DNA of 38,436 bases from Flavobacterium macrobrachii (GCF_014486675.1 NZ_JACTAC010000027.1:1-38436), one strand, 5' to 3'. Positions 16,526 through 25,424 are shown, counted from the stretch's first letter. The notes: generated by a model not told the origin, from the sequence alone. Numbers and translations are program-made.

Positions 16526-16853
16526 TACAATTAAATCCGAAATAAAATTCAATGTCGAACTAGATGAAAATCGTGTTCCCGAAAAATTAACATGGTCAGC
16601 ACAAGACGGTGGAATTGATAACGAAGAAGCAAAAGCATTGTTGCTTTCCATTTGGGATAGCAATGCACAAGAAACCTTGCGAATTGATTTGTGGACCAAA
16701 GACATGCCAGTTGATGAAATGAAAAAGTTTTTCCATCAAACGTTAGTTGCTATGGCAGATACGTTTCAACGTGCAACAGATGATGAAAAAATGGCGGATA
16801 CCATGCGAGATTTCTGCGATTATTTTGCCGAAAAAATGGAGTTGAAAAAATAA
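16518..16853 (+). CDS. gldC: gliding motility protein GldC
   Basis: A 111-residue protein without signal peptide or membrane segment, so probably cytoplasmic. It has the characteristic sequence IKFNVELDENRVPEKLTWSAQDGG and a C-terminal MADTMRDFCDYFAEKMELKK. The frame is open upstream inside gldB, but the ATG at 16518 overlapping the gldB stop region (by eight bases) gives the usual length and N-terminus MSNTIKSE. In Flavobacterium johnsoniae gldC is cotranscribed with gldB and supports efficient gliding. Its molecular role is not known. Confidence 0.92.
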   Translation: MSNTIKSEIKFNVELDENRVPEKLTWSAQDGGIDNEEAKALLLSIWDSNAQETLRIDLWTKDMPVDEMKKFFHQTLVAMADTFQRATDDEKMADTMRDFCDYFAEKMELKK

Positions 16854-16875
16854 ATAAAAATAATTAGTTGACATG

Positions 16876-17802
16876 TTATTTTGCGTAAAGTATAATTGCA
16901 GGAGTAACTAATATACTTTTGTGAGGTTTTAAGAAAAGTTGATTTGCAAAGTCAAAATTAATCATAAGATTAATATTTAGTAATTTATCGCTTGTAATTT
17001 TTGTGTAAAAATCGATAGTCTTAGAATAATAATTAGTTTTATTAGATAATTGAAACTTTAGTTTTGTGCGTTTTTCTTGTGTTTGAATAGAAATTGTTTT
17101 ATCTTCATCTAAATAATATAATAGCTCGATTGATATGAATATTGAGCTATCTGGTTTCATTATTAATTCTGAATCAATTGCAACTTCTTTTTTACCTTTA
17201 TTAGTTTTGTCAAGATATAAGGTATCTGTTGAATATATTAGATTTCCAATTTCTGCATATTGATTTCCGTTTTTTGGCAAAGTTTCATTAACCTCAAATA
17301 GGTTTATTTTATATGCTGTTTTGTAATGAATTTTTTCTGTAAAAAAAGCAATTTTTTTTAATTCAATTTCTTTTTTAGTGTCATTTTTATGAACTATACC
17401 AAAAATTAACTCTTCGTTAAATGCTCTACTTTGTTTTTTTATAAAACGATTTGTTTCACCAATCAATAAGTAGTCATCTTTTTTTGAACCAACTACAACT
17501 TCATCTAAATAGATTGTTTTCTTTTTTAATGAGATTATTGAATCAATGCTTTTCTTTGGAAAACCTAGAGTATTGTAATCAATCCTTGAAAAAGAAATAG
17601 AATCAAACTCAATTTCATTATTTATGGTTGTAATTTTTTTGTTTTCTGTTATACTATTGAAAACTTTCTTTTTTTTCAGGAAAAGTGAATAATTTACATT
17701 TTCAATGAATTCATTGGTATCAATATCGATAGTAAAGAATGATTGTCCCGAACAAATGTTTAGGTAAAAAAAGGAAATTATTAAATAGATTTTTTTTGGC
17801 AT
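16876..17802 (-). CDS. hypothetical secreted protein, possibly envelope-associated
   Basis: I do not recognise this 308-residue protein with confidence. It has a signal peptide (KIYLIISFFYLNICSGQ). An N-terminal half follows with the pattern of the carboxypeptidase-regulatory/plug-like proteins of Bacteroidota: DSISFSRIDYNTLGFPKKSIDS then TIYLDEVVVGSKK, as at the link between a regulatory domain and its downstream part. The second half is predicted beta-rich. It is very Lys/Ile/Asn-rich and more AT-rich than its neighbours, which may mean recent acquisition or weak constraint. It lies 45 bp downstream of the 17848 gene on the same strand. Confidence 0.65.
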   Translation of the reverse strand: MPKKIYLIISFFYLNICSGQSFFTIDIDTNEFIENVNYSLFLKKKKVFNSITENKKITTINNEIEFDSISFSRIDYNTLGFPKKSIDSIISLKKKTIYLDEVVVGSKKDDYLLIGETNRFIKKQSRAFNEELIFGIVHKNDTKKEIELKKIAFFTEKIHYKTAYKINLFEVNETLPKNGNQYAEIGNLIYSTDTLYLDKTNKGKKEVAIDSELIMKPDSSIFISIELLYYLDEDKTISIQTQEKRTKLKFQLSNKTNYYSKTIDFYTKITSDKLLNINLMINFDFANQLFLKPHKSILVTPAIILYAK

Positions 17803-17847
17803 GGTTAAGAAAAAGAGAAAATTTCATTAGTTATGAAACTTCTTTTT

Positions 17848-18399
17848 TTAAAATGTATAACCTATCCGAAGATGCAAATCAAGCGCAACATTAGTATCGG
17901 TTTCATAATCTTCCAAAGCAATAAAACCACCAAGACCAATTCCGGCTTCGTAGGTAAAATGACTGCCTACCGTTCGTTTAATTCCCCATTTTGGAATAAA
18001 AGCTACAGTACTGATAACATTGATGTTTTCTTTACTCGAAATATAAAACCAATCAGGATTGTAAGCAACGTTTAAAGCTAAAAAATTACCGCTATTGTTG
18101 GTGATTTTTCTGTTTTTAGCTATTCTTTTTTCCAAATTGTAATACCAACGTGGTTCAATTCTAATGCTTGGTATTAAAACAGTAGTCGTTGTATTTTCAT
18201 TTCCATTTATTCCAAAATCAAGACCAATTTCTGTTCTTAACGCAATACTATTGGTTAATCTAGCTTCATTGTGAACCCAAATACCTAAAATACCCGTTTG
18301 AATTCCAAAAATTGATTTTTCAACACTTGGTTCTTCTTGAGCAAATGAAAAAGAAGTGAATAAAATAAGTACAGCAGTTGTTAGTTTTCTAGAAATCAT
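17848..18399 (-). CDS. small exported beta-barrel-like protein
   Basis: A 183-residue protein with signal peptide MISRKLTTAVLILFTSFSFAQ. The mature part alternates hydrophobic and polar residues (TGILGIWVHNEARL, LRTEIGLDFGI, IRIEPRWYYNLEKR) and ends in the strand DLHLRIGYTF with a terminal Phe, as in eight-stranded outer-membrane barrels. Function unknown. Its ATG lies inside the end of engB (11-base overlap), so it is translated from the same message; whether the two are functionally linked is not clear. Confidence 0.7.
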   Translation of the reverse strand: MISRKLTTAVLILFTSFSFAQEEPSVEKSIFGIQTGILGIWVHNEARLTNSIALRTEIGLDFGINGNENTTTTVLIPSIRIEPRWYYNLEKRIAKNRKITNNSGNFLALNVAYNPDWFYISSKENINVISTVAFIPKWGIKRTVGSHFTYEAGIGLGGFIALEDYETDTNVALDLHLRIGYTF

Positions 18400-19006
18400 T
18401 ATTCTTAAATATATCTTGATTTACGTTGTCAATAAAAGTTAATAATTCATCTCTTCCAGTATTTTCAAGTGATGAAGTGACAAAATATTGTGGCATTTCT
18501 TCCCAGTTGTTAGCTAACAAAGCTTTGCGATAAGCAGCAACATGCGAGTCGATTTTAGTTCGGCTAATTTTATCGGCTTTGGTATAAATAATACAAAAAG
18601 GAATGCCGGTTTCTCCTAAATAAGTAATGAACTCTAAATCGATTTTTTGAGCTTCATGGCGAATGTCAATCAAAACAAATGCACAAACAAGTTGTTCTCT
18701 TTTTTCGAAATAATCGGTGATGAATTTTTGAAAAACTTCTTTGGTTTTTTTGGAAACTCGAGCATAACCATAACCCGGTAAATCGACCAAAAACCAATTT
18801 TGATTAATTTTAAAATGATTAATAAGTTGGGTTTTCCCTGGTCGTGCTGAGGTTTTTGCCAAATTTTTATGATTGGTTATCATATTAATCAAAGATGATT
18901 TCCCAACATTGGAACGACCAATAAAAGCATATTCTGGCAAAGGCTCTTTTGGACATTTACTTACTTCAGAATTACTAATGATAAATTCGGCAGTATTAAT
19001 TTTCAT
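18389..19006 (-). CDS. engB: ribosome-biogenesis GTPase EngB/YsxC
   Basis: Essential GTPase for assembly of the 50S ribosomal subunit. The G1 motif is GRSNVGKS (residues 30-37), G3 is DLPGYG (75-80), G4 is TKAD in IIYTKADKIS, and G5-like SSLE lies near residue 185. The N-terminal AEFIISNSEVSKCPKEPLPEYAFIGRSNVGKSSLINM is classic for the family. Length of 205 residues is normal. A minus-strand terminator lies between it and the hydrolase gene upstream, so it may have its own promoter. Confidence 0.95.
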   Translation of the reverse strand: MKINTAEFIISNSEVSKCPKEPLPEYAFIGRSNVGKSSLINMITNHKNLAKTSARPGKTQLINHFKINQNWFLVDLPGYGYARVSKKTKEVFQKFITDYFEKREQLVCAFVLIDIRHEAQKIDLEFITYLGETGIPFCIIYTKADKISRTKIDSHVAAYRKALLANNWEEMPQYFVTSSLENTGRDELLTFIDNVNQDIFKNNDF

Positions 19007-19021
19007 AATTTACAGTTTAAA

Positions 19022-19045
19022 ACAAAAAAGCCCAAAAAGGACTTT
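19022..19045 (-). terminator. terminator of the alpha/beta hydrolase gene
   Basis: On the minus strand AAAGTCC-TTTTT-GGGCTTT (7 bp with one G-T pair) followed by TTTGTTTT, seven bases after the hydrolase stop. Confidence 0.6.
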
Positions 19046-19052
19046 CTGTTAT

Positions 19053-19817
19053 TTATAAGTGTACTTCTTTTAACCATTCGTCAAGCAAACGATTAAACTC
19101 ATCTGGATGTTCCATCATGGCAGCGTGACCACATTTGTCGATCCAATATAAGGAAGAATTGGGCATTAGTTTATGAAATTCTTCGGCAACTTCAGGTGGA
19201 GTTACTTGGTCATTTTTTCCCCAAATAATACAGGTCTTTACATGCATTTTTGGTAAATCTTTTGCCATATTATGACGAATTGCACTTTTGGCAATTGTCA
19301 AAGTTTTGATAACTTTTATTCTATCATTTACAACGGCAAAAACTTCGTCAACTATTTCTTTTGTAGCAACATTTGGATCATAAAAAACACCTTCGGCTTT
19401 CTTTTTGATGTATTCATAATCGCCCCGTTTTGGATAACTGTCGCCCATTGCGCTTTCATAAAGACCTGAACTTCCGGTAATTACAAGTCCAGCAACTTTT
19501 TCAGGATACATTTTAGAATGATACAAAGCGATATGTCCACCAAGTGAATTCCCTAATAAAATTACTCGGTCAAAACCTTTGAAAGTAATAAAGTCCTTTA
19601 CATATTTTGCAAATGCTTTCACATTAGTTTTGAGAATGTTTTGAGTGTAAAGCGGCAATTCAGGAATAACAACTTTGTAACCTTTAGTCGAAAAATAATC
19701 GGCTACTCCACTAAAATTACTTAATCCGCCCATTAATCCATGTAAAACTAAGATTGGAGTTCCTTCGCCAACTTCATAATAACTGTATTTTCCCTCTTTT
19801 TTATAGTTTTTTTCCAT
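19053..19817 (-). CDS. alpha/beta-fold hydrolase
   Basis: A 254-residue soluble hydrolase. The oxyanion-hole region is HGLMGG (26-31), the nucleophile elbow is GNSLGG with Ser91, the acid is the Asp of GKNDQVTP, and the base is the His of CGHAAMMEHP. The cap between about 130 and 180 is short. Similar proteins are annotated as esterases, haloperoxidase-like or MhpC-like enzymes; the substrate cannot be told from sequence. The start is supported by a minus-strand -7 element 26 bases upstream. It is divergent from the dcw cluster. Confidence 0.9.
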   Translation of the reverse strand: MEKNYKKEGKYSYYEVGEGTPILVLHGLMGGLSNFSGVADYFSTKGYKVVIPELPLYTQNILKTNVKAFAKYVKDFITFKGFDRVILLGNSLGGHIALYHSKMYPEKVAGLVITGSSGLYESAMGDSYPKRGDYEYIKKKAEGVFYDPNVATKEIVDEVFAVVNDRIKVIKTLTIAKSAIRHNMAKDLPKMHVKTCIIWGKNDQVTPPEVAEEFHKLMPNSSLYWIDKCGHAAMMEHPDEFNRLLDEWLKEVHL

Positions 19818-19843
19818 CTAAAATTTCCGTTTCCGTATGTCCA

Positions 19844-19851
19844 CAAATATA
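19844..19851 (-). promoter_or_regulatory. -7 element TATATTTG of the hydrolase gene
   Basis: Minus-strand TAnnTTTG match 26 bases before the ATG, giving a leader of about 20 bases. TTG triplets upstream are at non-ideal distances. Confidence 0.42.
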
Positions 19852-20120
19852 TAATTTTCTTGACAAAATTAGTTTACAAATCAGATTATTTAAAAAAAAT
19901 GGAATGTTGTTGTTTATTGTTTTTTTAAAATTCTTAAAATGCTAGTTGTCAACAATTTTATTTGATTTTCATTTTTCTGTTTCCTTGAATTTTTCTCAAA
20001 AATTTTGACATAACTCAATTTTTTATATTCATTTTCGATGTATTGTCCTTGTTTTCTTGTGAATTTTTTAACAATTCTAAATTTCAGCTTTCTCTTGAAA
20101 CTCTTTTATATGATTGCAAA

Positions 20121-20167
20121 GTGGTAAAACTTATTAACAAAGTGGTAGATAGTGGTAAAATGTGGTA
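20121..20167 (+). promoter_or_regulatory. GTGGTA direct repeats, probable MraZ operator
   Basis: GTGGTA starts at 20121, 20142, 20152 and 20162. The last three are exactly 10 bp apart, and the first is 21 bp before the second. MraZ proteins bind direct TGGG-type repeats with 10-bp periodicity upstream of their own gene, so an autoregulatory operator is the likely meaning. The last repeats cover the -33 region of the promoter at 20178. Confidence 0.7.
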
Positions 20168-20177
20168 ATATATTTTA

Positions 20178-20185
20178 TATTTTTG
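20178..20185 (+). promoter_or_regulatory. -7 element TATTTTTG of the dcw operon
   Basis: TAnnTTTG match 22 bases before the mraZ start and just downstream of the GTGGTA array. This is the best candidate promoter for the whole division cluster. Confidence 0.6.
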
Positions 20186-20207
20186 CTCATAATCAAATGA
20201 TATCAAG

Positions 20208-20681
20208 TTGAATTCAATAATTGGAACATACGAATGCAAGATTGATGCAAAAGGAAGATTGATGATTCCTGCTGCATTGAAGAAGCAATTGTCTGGTTCG
20301 CTGCAAGATGGCTTTGTCTTGAAGCGTTCGGTGTTTCAACCGTGTTTGGAATTATACCCAATGAGCGAATGGAATTTAATGATGCAAAAAATCAATAAAC
20401 TGAACCGTTTTGTAAAGAAAAACAATGATTTTATTCGTCGTTTTACTGCTGGTGTAAAAGTGGTTGAAATTGATGCTTTGGGAAGATTATTGGTGCCAAA
20501 AGATTTGATGGCTTTTTCTCAAATTTCAAAAGATATTGTGCTTTCGTCGGCTGTTAATATTGTCGAAGTTTGGGATAAAGATTTGTATGAAAAATCAATT
20601 GCTGGTGATGATATTGATTTTGCTGATTTGGCAGAAGATGTAATGGGAAATATAAATGATGATGACAATGGAATATCATAA
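20208..20681 (+). CDS. mraZ: transcriptional regulator MraZ, TTG start
   Basis: First gene of the dcw cluster: a DNA-binding regulator forming ring-shaped oligomers of AbrB-like domains. Two SpoVT/AbrB-type repeats are visible, IIGTYECKIDAKGRLMIPAALKKQL (residues 4-28) and VEIDALGRLLVPKDL (about 86-100). Length of 157 residues is normal. There is no ATG at a suitable place; TTG at 20208 gives the conserved N-terminus (M)NSIIGTYE. The gene overlaps rsmH. It probably represses its own operon through the GTGGTA repeats upstream. Confidence 0.93.
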   Translation: MNSIIGTYECKIDAKGRLMIPAALKKQLSGSLQDGFVLKRSVFQPCLELYPMSEWNLMMQKINKLNRFVKKNNDFIRRFTAGVKVVEIDALGRLLVPKDLMAFSQISKDIVLSSAVNIVEVWDKDLYEKSIAGDDIDFADLAEDVMGNINDDDNGIS

Positions 20682-21564
20682 TCCAGTTTTGTTGCACGAA
20701 ACAGTCGATGGTTTGAATATTAAACCTGACGGAATTTATGTAGATGTAACTTTTGGCGGTGGCGGACATTCCAAAGAGATTTTGAAACGTCTTGGACCAA
20801 ACGGAAAATTGTTTGCTTTTGATCAAGACGAAGATGCAATTGCTAATGCTTTGCCAGACGAAAGATTTACGTTAATTCATGAAAATTTCAGATATATCAA
20901 ACGTTTTTTGAGATTTCACGGTGTAAAAAGTGTTGACGGAATTTTGGCAGATTTAGGCGTTTCATCGCATCAGTTTGATGTTCCAGAAAGAGGTTTTTCA
21001 ACTCGTTTTGAAGCTGATTTGGATATGAGAATGAGCAAAAGAAATGAACTCGATGCTTATAAAGTGGTGAACGAATATGACGAAGCCAACTTGAAGCGTG
21101 TTTTTTCAGATTATGGTGAGTTGAAAGTCGCGCCAGCTTTAGCAAGAACAATCGTTGACGCTAGAGAAAAAAAAGAAATCAAAACATCGGAAGAATTAAA
21201 AACAGTTTTGTCAAAATATTTGCCTGAAAAAGTAAAAAACAAAGTTTTAGCCCAAATATATCAAGCCATTCGAATTGAAGTCAATCAAGAAATGGAAGTT
21301 TTAAAAGAATTTTTAGAACAATCACTCGAAATTTTGAAACCCCAAGGAAGATTAAGTGTTATTTCTTATCACTCGTTAGAAGATAGATTAGTGAAGCGAT
21401 TTATGAAAAACGGAATGTTTGAAGGCGAACCTGAACGCGATTTTTTTGGAAATTTTTCCGTTCCGTTCAAACTTGTTGGAAAACTAATTGTTCCAACCGA
21501 CGAAGAAATCAAAATAAATAATAGAGCGAGAAGCGCAAAACTAAGAATAGCAGAGAAAATTTAG
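20656..21564 (+). CDS. rsmH: 16S rRNA (cytosine(1402)-N(4))-methyltransferase RsmH
   Basis: Methylates N4 of C1402 in the 16S rRNA P-site. The start of the domain EYHNPVLLHETVDGL and the SAM-binding VDVTFGGGGHSKEILKRLG are diagnostic. ILADLGVSSHQFDVPERGFS and the C-terminal SYHSLEDRLVKRFM are also family hallmarks. Length about 300 residues is normal. Several in-frame ATGs (20656, 20659, 20662, 20668) precede the conserved EYHNP; the true start is one of these, all within the end of mraZ, so translation is coupled. Confidence 0.95.
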   Translation: MMMTMEYHNPVLLHETVDGLNIKPDGIYVDVTFGGGGHSKEILKRLGPNGKLFAFDQDEDAIANALPDERFTLIHENFRYIKRFLRFHGVKSVDGILADLGVSSHQFDVPERGFSTRFEADLDMRMSKRNELDAYKVVNEYDEANLKRVFSDYGELKVAPALARTIVDAREKKEIKTSEELKTVLSKYLPEKVKNKVLAQIYQAIRIEVNQEMEVLKEFLEQSLEILKPQGRLSVISYHSLEDRLVKRFMKNGMFEGEPERDFFGNFSVPFKLVGKLIVPTDEEIKINNRARSAKLRIAEKI

Positions 21565-21570
21565 AATAAA

Positions 21571-21918
21571 ATGAAAAAAGGTGTTTATAGCATATTGAAA
21601 GCAAGATTTCTTTTGAACGAAGATGCTACCAAAAACTGGCGTTTCATTTTGTTTCTTATTCTAATTGCAATTCTGATGATAGCCAACACACATCGATATG
21701 AACAAAAAGTATTTCGAATTGCCGAATTGACAAGCGAAGTAAAAGAATTGCGTTCGGAGTTTGTAGATAAACGTTCGGAATTAATGAAATTAAAAATGGA
21801 ATCGACCGTTTCTAAAAAAATGGAAGAGCGAAAAATTTTTCCATCATCGGTTCCTCCAAAAAAAATAAAAGTAAAAAAACCAGTTGAAAAAACTTTTTTC
21901 CAAAAGTTATGGCAGTAG
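21571..21918 (+). CDS. ftsL: FtsL-like division protein
   Basis: A 115-residue bitopic membrane protein: a basic cytoplasmic N-terminus, one transmembrane helix (WRFILFLILIAILMIANT, about residues 24-41), then a coiled-coil segment (VFRIAELTSEVKELRSEFVDKRSELMKLKMES) and a basic C-terminus. Sequence identity in this family is low; identification rests on size, topology and its place between rsmH and ftsI. FtsL joins FtsB/DivIC and FtsQ to activate septal synthesis by FtsW/FtsI. It overlaps ftsI by ten bases. Confidence 0.85.
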   Translation: MKKGVYSILKARFLLNEDATKNWRFILFLILIAILMIANTHRYEQKVFRIAELTSEVKELRSEFVDKRSELMKLKMESTVSKKMEERKIFPSSVPPKKIKVKKPVEKTFFQKLWQ

Positions 21919-23909
21919 AAGATAAACAAATGTCTTATCGAATTTACCTAGTTGCGTTTGGCATCTTTTTGATGGCAATGGCTGTGGTATTCAAACTGTC
22001 CAGAATTCAATGGGTTGAAGGCGAACATTATAGAAAATTGGCGGCAGAACAAACTGTAAAAGATTTTGTAATTCCAGCCAATAAAGGAAATATTTATTCG
22101 TCTGACGGAAGTTTGTTAGCGACATCTATTCCTAATTATACTATCCGTTTTGATGCGGTTGCGCCAAAACAAGAAGATTTTGACAAAAATGTAAAAGGTT
22201 TAGCCGATTCATTATCTGTAATGTTGGGAAAACCAAGTTCCTATTATCATTCGGAATTGAGAAAAGCACATGCCAATAAAAATCGTTACTATTTATTAGC
22301 AAAAGGATTAAGTTATACTGAATACATGCGATTGAAAACCTTTCCATTGTTCAATCTTGGAACGTATAAAGGTGGAATGATTACCGAACAAAAAACGGTT
22401 CGCGAGCATCCAATTGGGAAAATTGCCGAAAGAACTATTGGATACGAACGCGTAAAACCTAATGGCGAATTAGATGGAAAAGGAATTGAATGGTCGTTTA
22501 GAAAATATTTGAATGGAAAAGATGGAAAAGTTTCCAAACAAAAAATCGCCAAAGGTCAATGGAAACCTATTCGTGATGTAAATGAAGTTGATCCTCAAGA
22601 TGGTTATGACGTAATTTCTACGATTGATGTTTATATTCAAGATATTGCGCATCATGCTTTGCTGAAACAATTGGAATTATACGAAGCAGATCATGGTTGT
22701 GTTGTAGTAATGGAAACTCAAACGGGTCATGTGAAAGCAATTTCTAATTTGGGTAGAGCAGAAGATGGTTCGTATTATGAAACGGTAAATTATGCTGTAG
22801 CAGAATCGCACGAACCAGGTTCAACATTCAAATTGGTGGATTTAATTGCGTTGCTTGATGATAATAAAGTAGATACAAGTCAAGTATATGATTCTCGTGG
22901 TGGAGAAATCACTTATTATGGTAGAAAAGTTCGCGATTCTCACAAAGGTGGTTATGGTAAAATTTCGTTAGCACGTGGTTTTGAAGTTTCATCCAATACT
23001 GTTTTGGTACAAGCCGTTTATGAAAATTATAAAAACAATCCAAAAGAGTTTGTGGATAGAATTGACAGAATGGGTTTAAATAAACCGCTTGGATTACCGT
23101 TTCAAGGCGAAGGAAAACCATTTATTCCACAACCAGGAGAAAAAGGTTGGAGCGGAATAGCATTGCCTTGGATGGCTTATGGATATGGCGTTTCAGTAAC
23201 ACCATTGCAAACATTGGCTTTGTATAATGCCATTGCCAATAACGGCGAAATGGTAAAGCCAATTTTTGTTTCGGAAATAAAAGAATGGAATAAAACCATA
23301 AAAAAATACAACAAACAAGTTATCAATCCTAGAATCTGTTCGCAAGAAACGGTGAAAAAAGTAAAAGCTGTTTTGGAAAATGTAGTTAAAAAAGGAACAG
23401 GTTCGAAATTGTATTCCAAAGATTTTTCGATGGCAGGAAAAACAGGAACTGCACAAGTTAATTATAGTAGAGGAAAAGATGAAATGTATTATGCATCGTC
23501 TTTTGTTGGATTTTTCCCTTCCGATAAACCAAAATATTCGTGCATCGTTGTTGTTCATAAACCAAATACGGCTAAGAATAATTATTATGGTGCCGATGTT
23601 GCTGGACCAGTTTTTAAACGAATTGCCCAAAAGATTTTCACCGATGCACCATCAACCAATGAAATTAAAAACCTGAATAAGAAAATCAATAAACAAGAAG
23701 TAGCTTATTCAGTTTATAACGATAAAATTAACAGCGAGAAAAAAGTAGTGCCAAATCTAAAAGGAATGGCTGGAATGGATGCGATAGCCTTGCTAGAAAA
23801 TTTAAAAATAAAAGTAAAAATCATCGGAACCGGAAAAGTAAAAAAACAATCCATCCAACCTGGTGAAGCATTGGAAAAAGTAAAAACTATCACACTCGAA
23901 TTATCGTGA
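21909..23909 (+). CDS. ftsI: septal transpeptidase FtsI (PBP3-type) with PASTA domain
   Basis: Class B penicillin-binding protein that cross-links peptidoglycan at the septum. One N-terminal membrane anchor (about residues 9-27), a pedestal domain (about 50-240), and the transpeptidase domain with Ser305 in EPGSTFKL, S361-x-N363 and KTG at 511-513 (GKTGTAQ). The C-terminal residues about 612-666 (VVPNLKGMAGMDAIALLENLKI...) form one PASTA domain, which is absent from E. coli FtsI but present in Bacteroidota homologues. Length of 666 fits that form. Its TGA overlaps the GTG start of murE. Confidence 0.94.
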   Translation: MAVEDKQMSYRIYLVAFGIFLMAMAVVFKLSRIQWVEGEHYRKLAAEQTVKDFVIPANKGNIYSSDGSLLATSIPNYTIRFDAVAPKQEDFDKNVKGLADSLSVMLGKPSSYYHSELRKAHANKNRYYLLAKGLSYTEYMRLKTFPLFNLGTYKGGMITEQKTVREHPIGKIAERTIGYERVKPNGELDGKGIEWSFRKYLNGKDGKVSKQKIAKGQWKPIRDVNEVDPQDGYDVISTIDVYIQDIAHHALLKQLELYEADHGCVVVMETQTGHVKAISNLGRAEDGSYYETVNYAVAESHEPGSTFKLVDLIALLDDNKVDTSQVYDSRGGEITYYGRKVRDSHKGGYGKISLARGFEVSSNTVLVQAVYENYKNNPKEFVDRIDRMGLNKPLGLPFQGEGKPFIPQPGEKGWSGIALPWMAYGYGVSVTPLQTLALYNAIANNGEMVKPIFVSEIKEWNKTIKKYNKQVINPRICSQETVKKVKAVLENVVKKGTGSKLYSKDFSMAGKTGTAQVNYSRGKDEMYYASSFVGFFPSDKPKYSCIVVVHKPNTAKNNYYGADVAGPVFKRIAQKIFTDAPSTNEIKNLNKKINKQEVAYSVYNDKINSEKKVVPNLKGMAGMDAIALLENLKIKVKIIGTGKVKKQSIQPGEALEKVKTITLELS

Positions 23910-25369
23910 TTATACTAAAAGACATATTATATAAAGTTGCTATCGAAGTCGTAAAAGGTTCGACCGAAATGGCTGTGAACAAAATTGAATTCGATTCTCG
24001 AAAAATTGAAGAGAACGATGTTTTTGTTGCAATTCGTGGAACGGTTTCTAATGGTCATGATTTTATCGAGAAAGCCATTAATCTTGGCGCAACGGTTATC
24101 GTTTGTGATACTTTACCAGATATTATCGTTACGGGAATAACCTATGTTCAAGTAAAAGACACGAATTCAGCGTTGGCTTTTATGGCTTCCAATTATTACG
24201 ACAATCCATCGTCAAAAATTCGTTTGGTTGGCATTACTGGAACAAATGGAAAAACCACAATTGCTTCACTTTTATATCAATTATTCAAAAAAGCAGGTTA
24301 TAAAGTTGGCTTACTTTCTACCGTAAAAATTATGGTTGATGAAACTGAGCATAAAGCAACTCACACAACACCCGATTCGTTGACCATCAATCACTATTTG
24401 AATGAAATGGTTGCAATCGGTTGCGAATTTTGCTTCATGGAAGTGAGTTCGCACGGTGTTCATCAAAAACGTACAGAAGGTTTGCAGTTTGAAGGTGGCG
24501 TTTTTACTAATCTGTCACACGATCATTTAGATTATCATCCAACTTTTGCTGAATATCGCGATGTAAAAAAATCATTCTTCGACCATTTGCCAAAAACAGC
24601 TTTTGCATTGACCAATGTTGATGACAAAAACGGTTCGGTAATGTTGCAAAATACCAATGCTAAGAAATTAACCTATGCGTTAAAATCCTATGCCGATTAT
24701 AGAGCGCAAATTCTAGAAAATCAATTATCAGGATTGCTTCTTAAGATTAATGAAAATGAAGTTTGGGTTAGATTAATTGGAACGTTTAATGCTTATAATT
24801 TATTGGCAATCTACGGAACAGCAGTTCAATTAGGATTAGAAAATCTGGAAGTGTTGAGGTTGTTGTCAGAATTAGAAAGTGTTTCGGGACGTTTTCAATT
24901 TATTGTTTCCAATGAAAAAATTACGGCAATTGTCGATTATGCCCATACGCCTGATGCTTTGGAAAATGTCTTGAAAACTATCAACGATATTCGAACTAAA
25001 AACGAGCAATTGATTACAGTTGTCGGTTGTGGTGGAGATAGAGATAAAACCAAACGACCAATAATGGCAAACATCGCAACGCAAATGAGCGATAAAGTAA
25101 TCATTACGTCTGATAATCCTCGAACGGAAAATCCAGCAACGATTATCGCTGAAATGGAAGCTGGAGTTGAACCACAAAATTTTAAAAAATCACTTTCTAT
25201 CGAAGATAGAAAACAAGCTATAAAAACCGCTTGTCAATTAGCCAATACGAATGATATTATCCTAATTGCTGGCAAAGGACACGAAACGTATCAAGAAATT
25301 CACGGCGTACGCTATGATTTTGATGATATGAAAATAGTAAAAGAATTTTTAGAACAAATGAACAAGTAA
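23906..25369 (+). CDS. murE: UDP-MurNAc-L-Ala-D-Glu--meso-DAP ligase MurE, GTG start
   Basis: Adds the third residue to the peptidoglycan stem peptide. The ATP-binding loop GTNGKTT is at residues 112-118, and DNPR at 403-406 is the signature for meso-diaminopimelate specificity over lysine. Length of 487 is normal. The start is a GTG overlapping the ftsI stop (GTGA), giving the usual N-terminus (M)IILKDILYKVAIEVVKGS; no ATG is available before the first conserved residues. It is followed by a 55-bp gap with repeated CATAAAC words. Confidence 0.95.
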   Translation: MIILKDILYKVAIEVVKGSTEMAVNKIEFDSRKIEENDVFVAIRGTVSNGHDFIEKAINLGATVIVCDTLPDIIVTGITYVQVKDTNSALAFMASNYYDNPSSKIRLVGITGTNGKTTIASLLYQLFKKAGYKVGLLSTVKIMVDETEHKATHTTPDSLTINHYLNEMVAIGCEFCFMEVSSHGVHQKRTEGLQFEGGVFTNLSHDHLDYHPTFAEYRDVKKSFFDHLPKTAFALTNVDDKNGSVMLQNTNAKKLTYALKSYADYRAQILENQLSGLLLKINENEVWVRLIGTFNAYNLLAIYGTAVQLGLENLEVLRLLSELESVSGRFQFIVSNEKITAIVDYAHTPDALENVLKTINDIRTKNEQLITVVGCGGDRDKTKRPIMANIATQMSDKVIITSDNPRTENPATIIAEMEAGVEPQNFKKSLSIEDRKQAIKTACQLANTNDIILIAGKGHETYQEIHGVRYDFDDMKIVKEFLEQMNK

Positions 25370-25374
25370 TAGTT

Positions 25375-25424
25375 TAAAAATTAGAGAAATCTCATAAACT
25401 TTTAAACTCATAAACACATAAACT
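25375..25424. repeat. CATAAAC-word repeats before mraY
   Basis: The gap contains CATAAAC three times plus related TTTAAAC/TTTAAA words, directly abutting the mraY ATG. Confidence 0.55.

Larger units (their letters stand above)
19818..20207. other. 390-bp divergent regulatory region before the dcw cluster
   Basis: No credible gene. On the minus strand it holds the hydrolase -7 element (19844-19851), then about 260 bp of AT-rich sequence without clear structure. The plus-strand GTGGTA array and the mraZ -7 element are at 20121-20185. Confidence 0.7.

Noticed and set aside
19754..19945. 63-codon plus-strand ORF across the hydrolase start
   Set aside because: It overlaps the conserved N-terminus of the hydrolase and has no recognisable protein features.
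20121..20167. GTGGTA repeats as replication-origin iterons
   Set aside because: There is no DnaA-box cluster or replication-initiation gene nearby, while the position before mraZ and the 10-bp period fit an MraZ operator.
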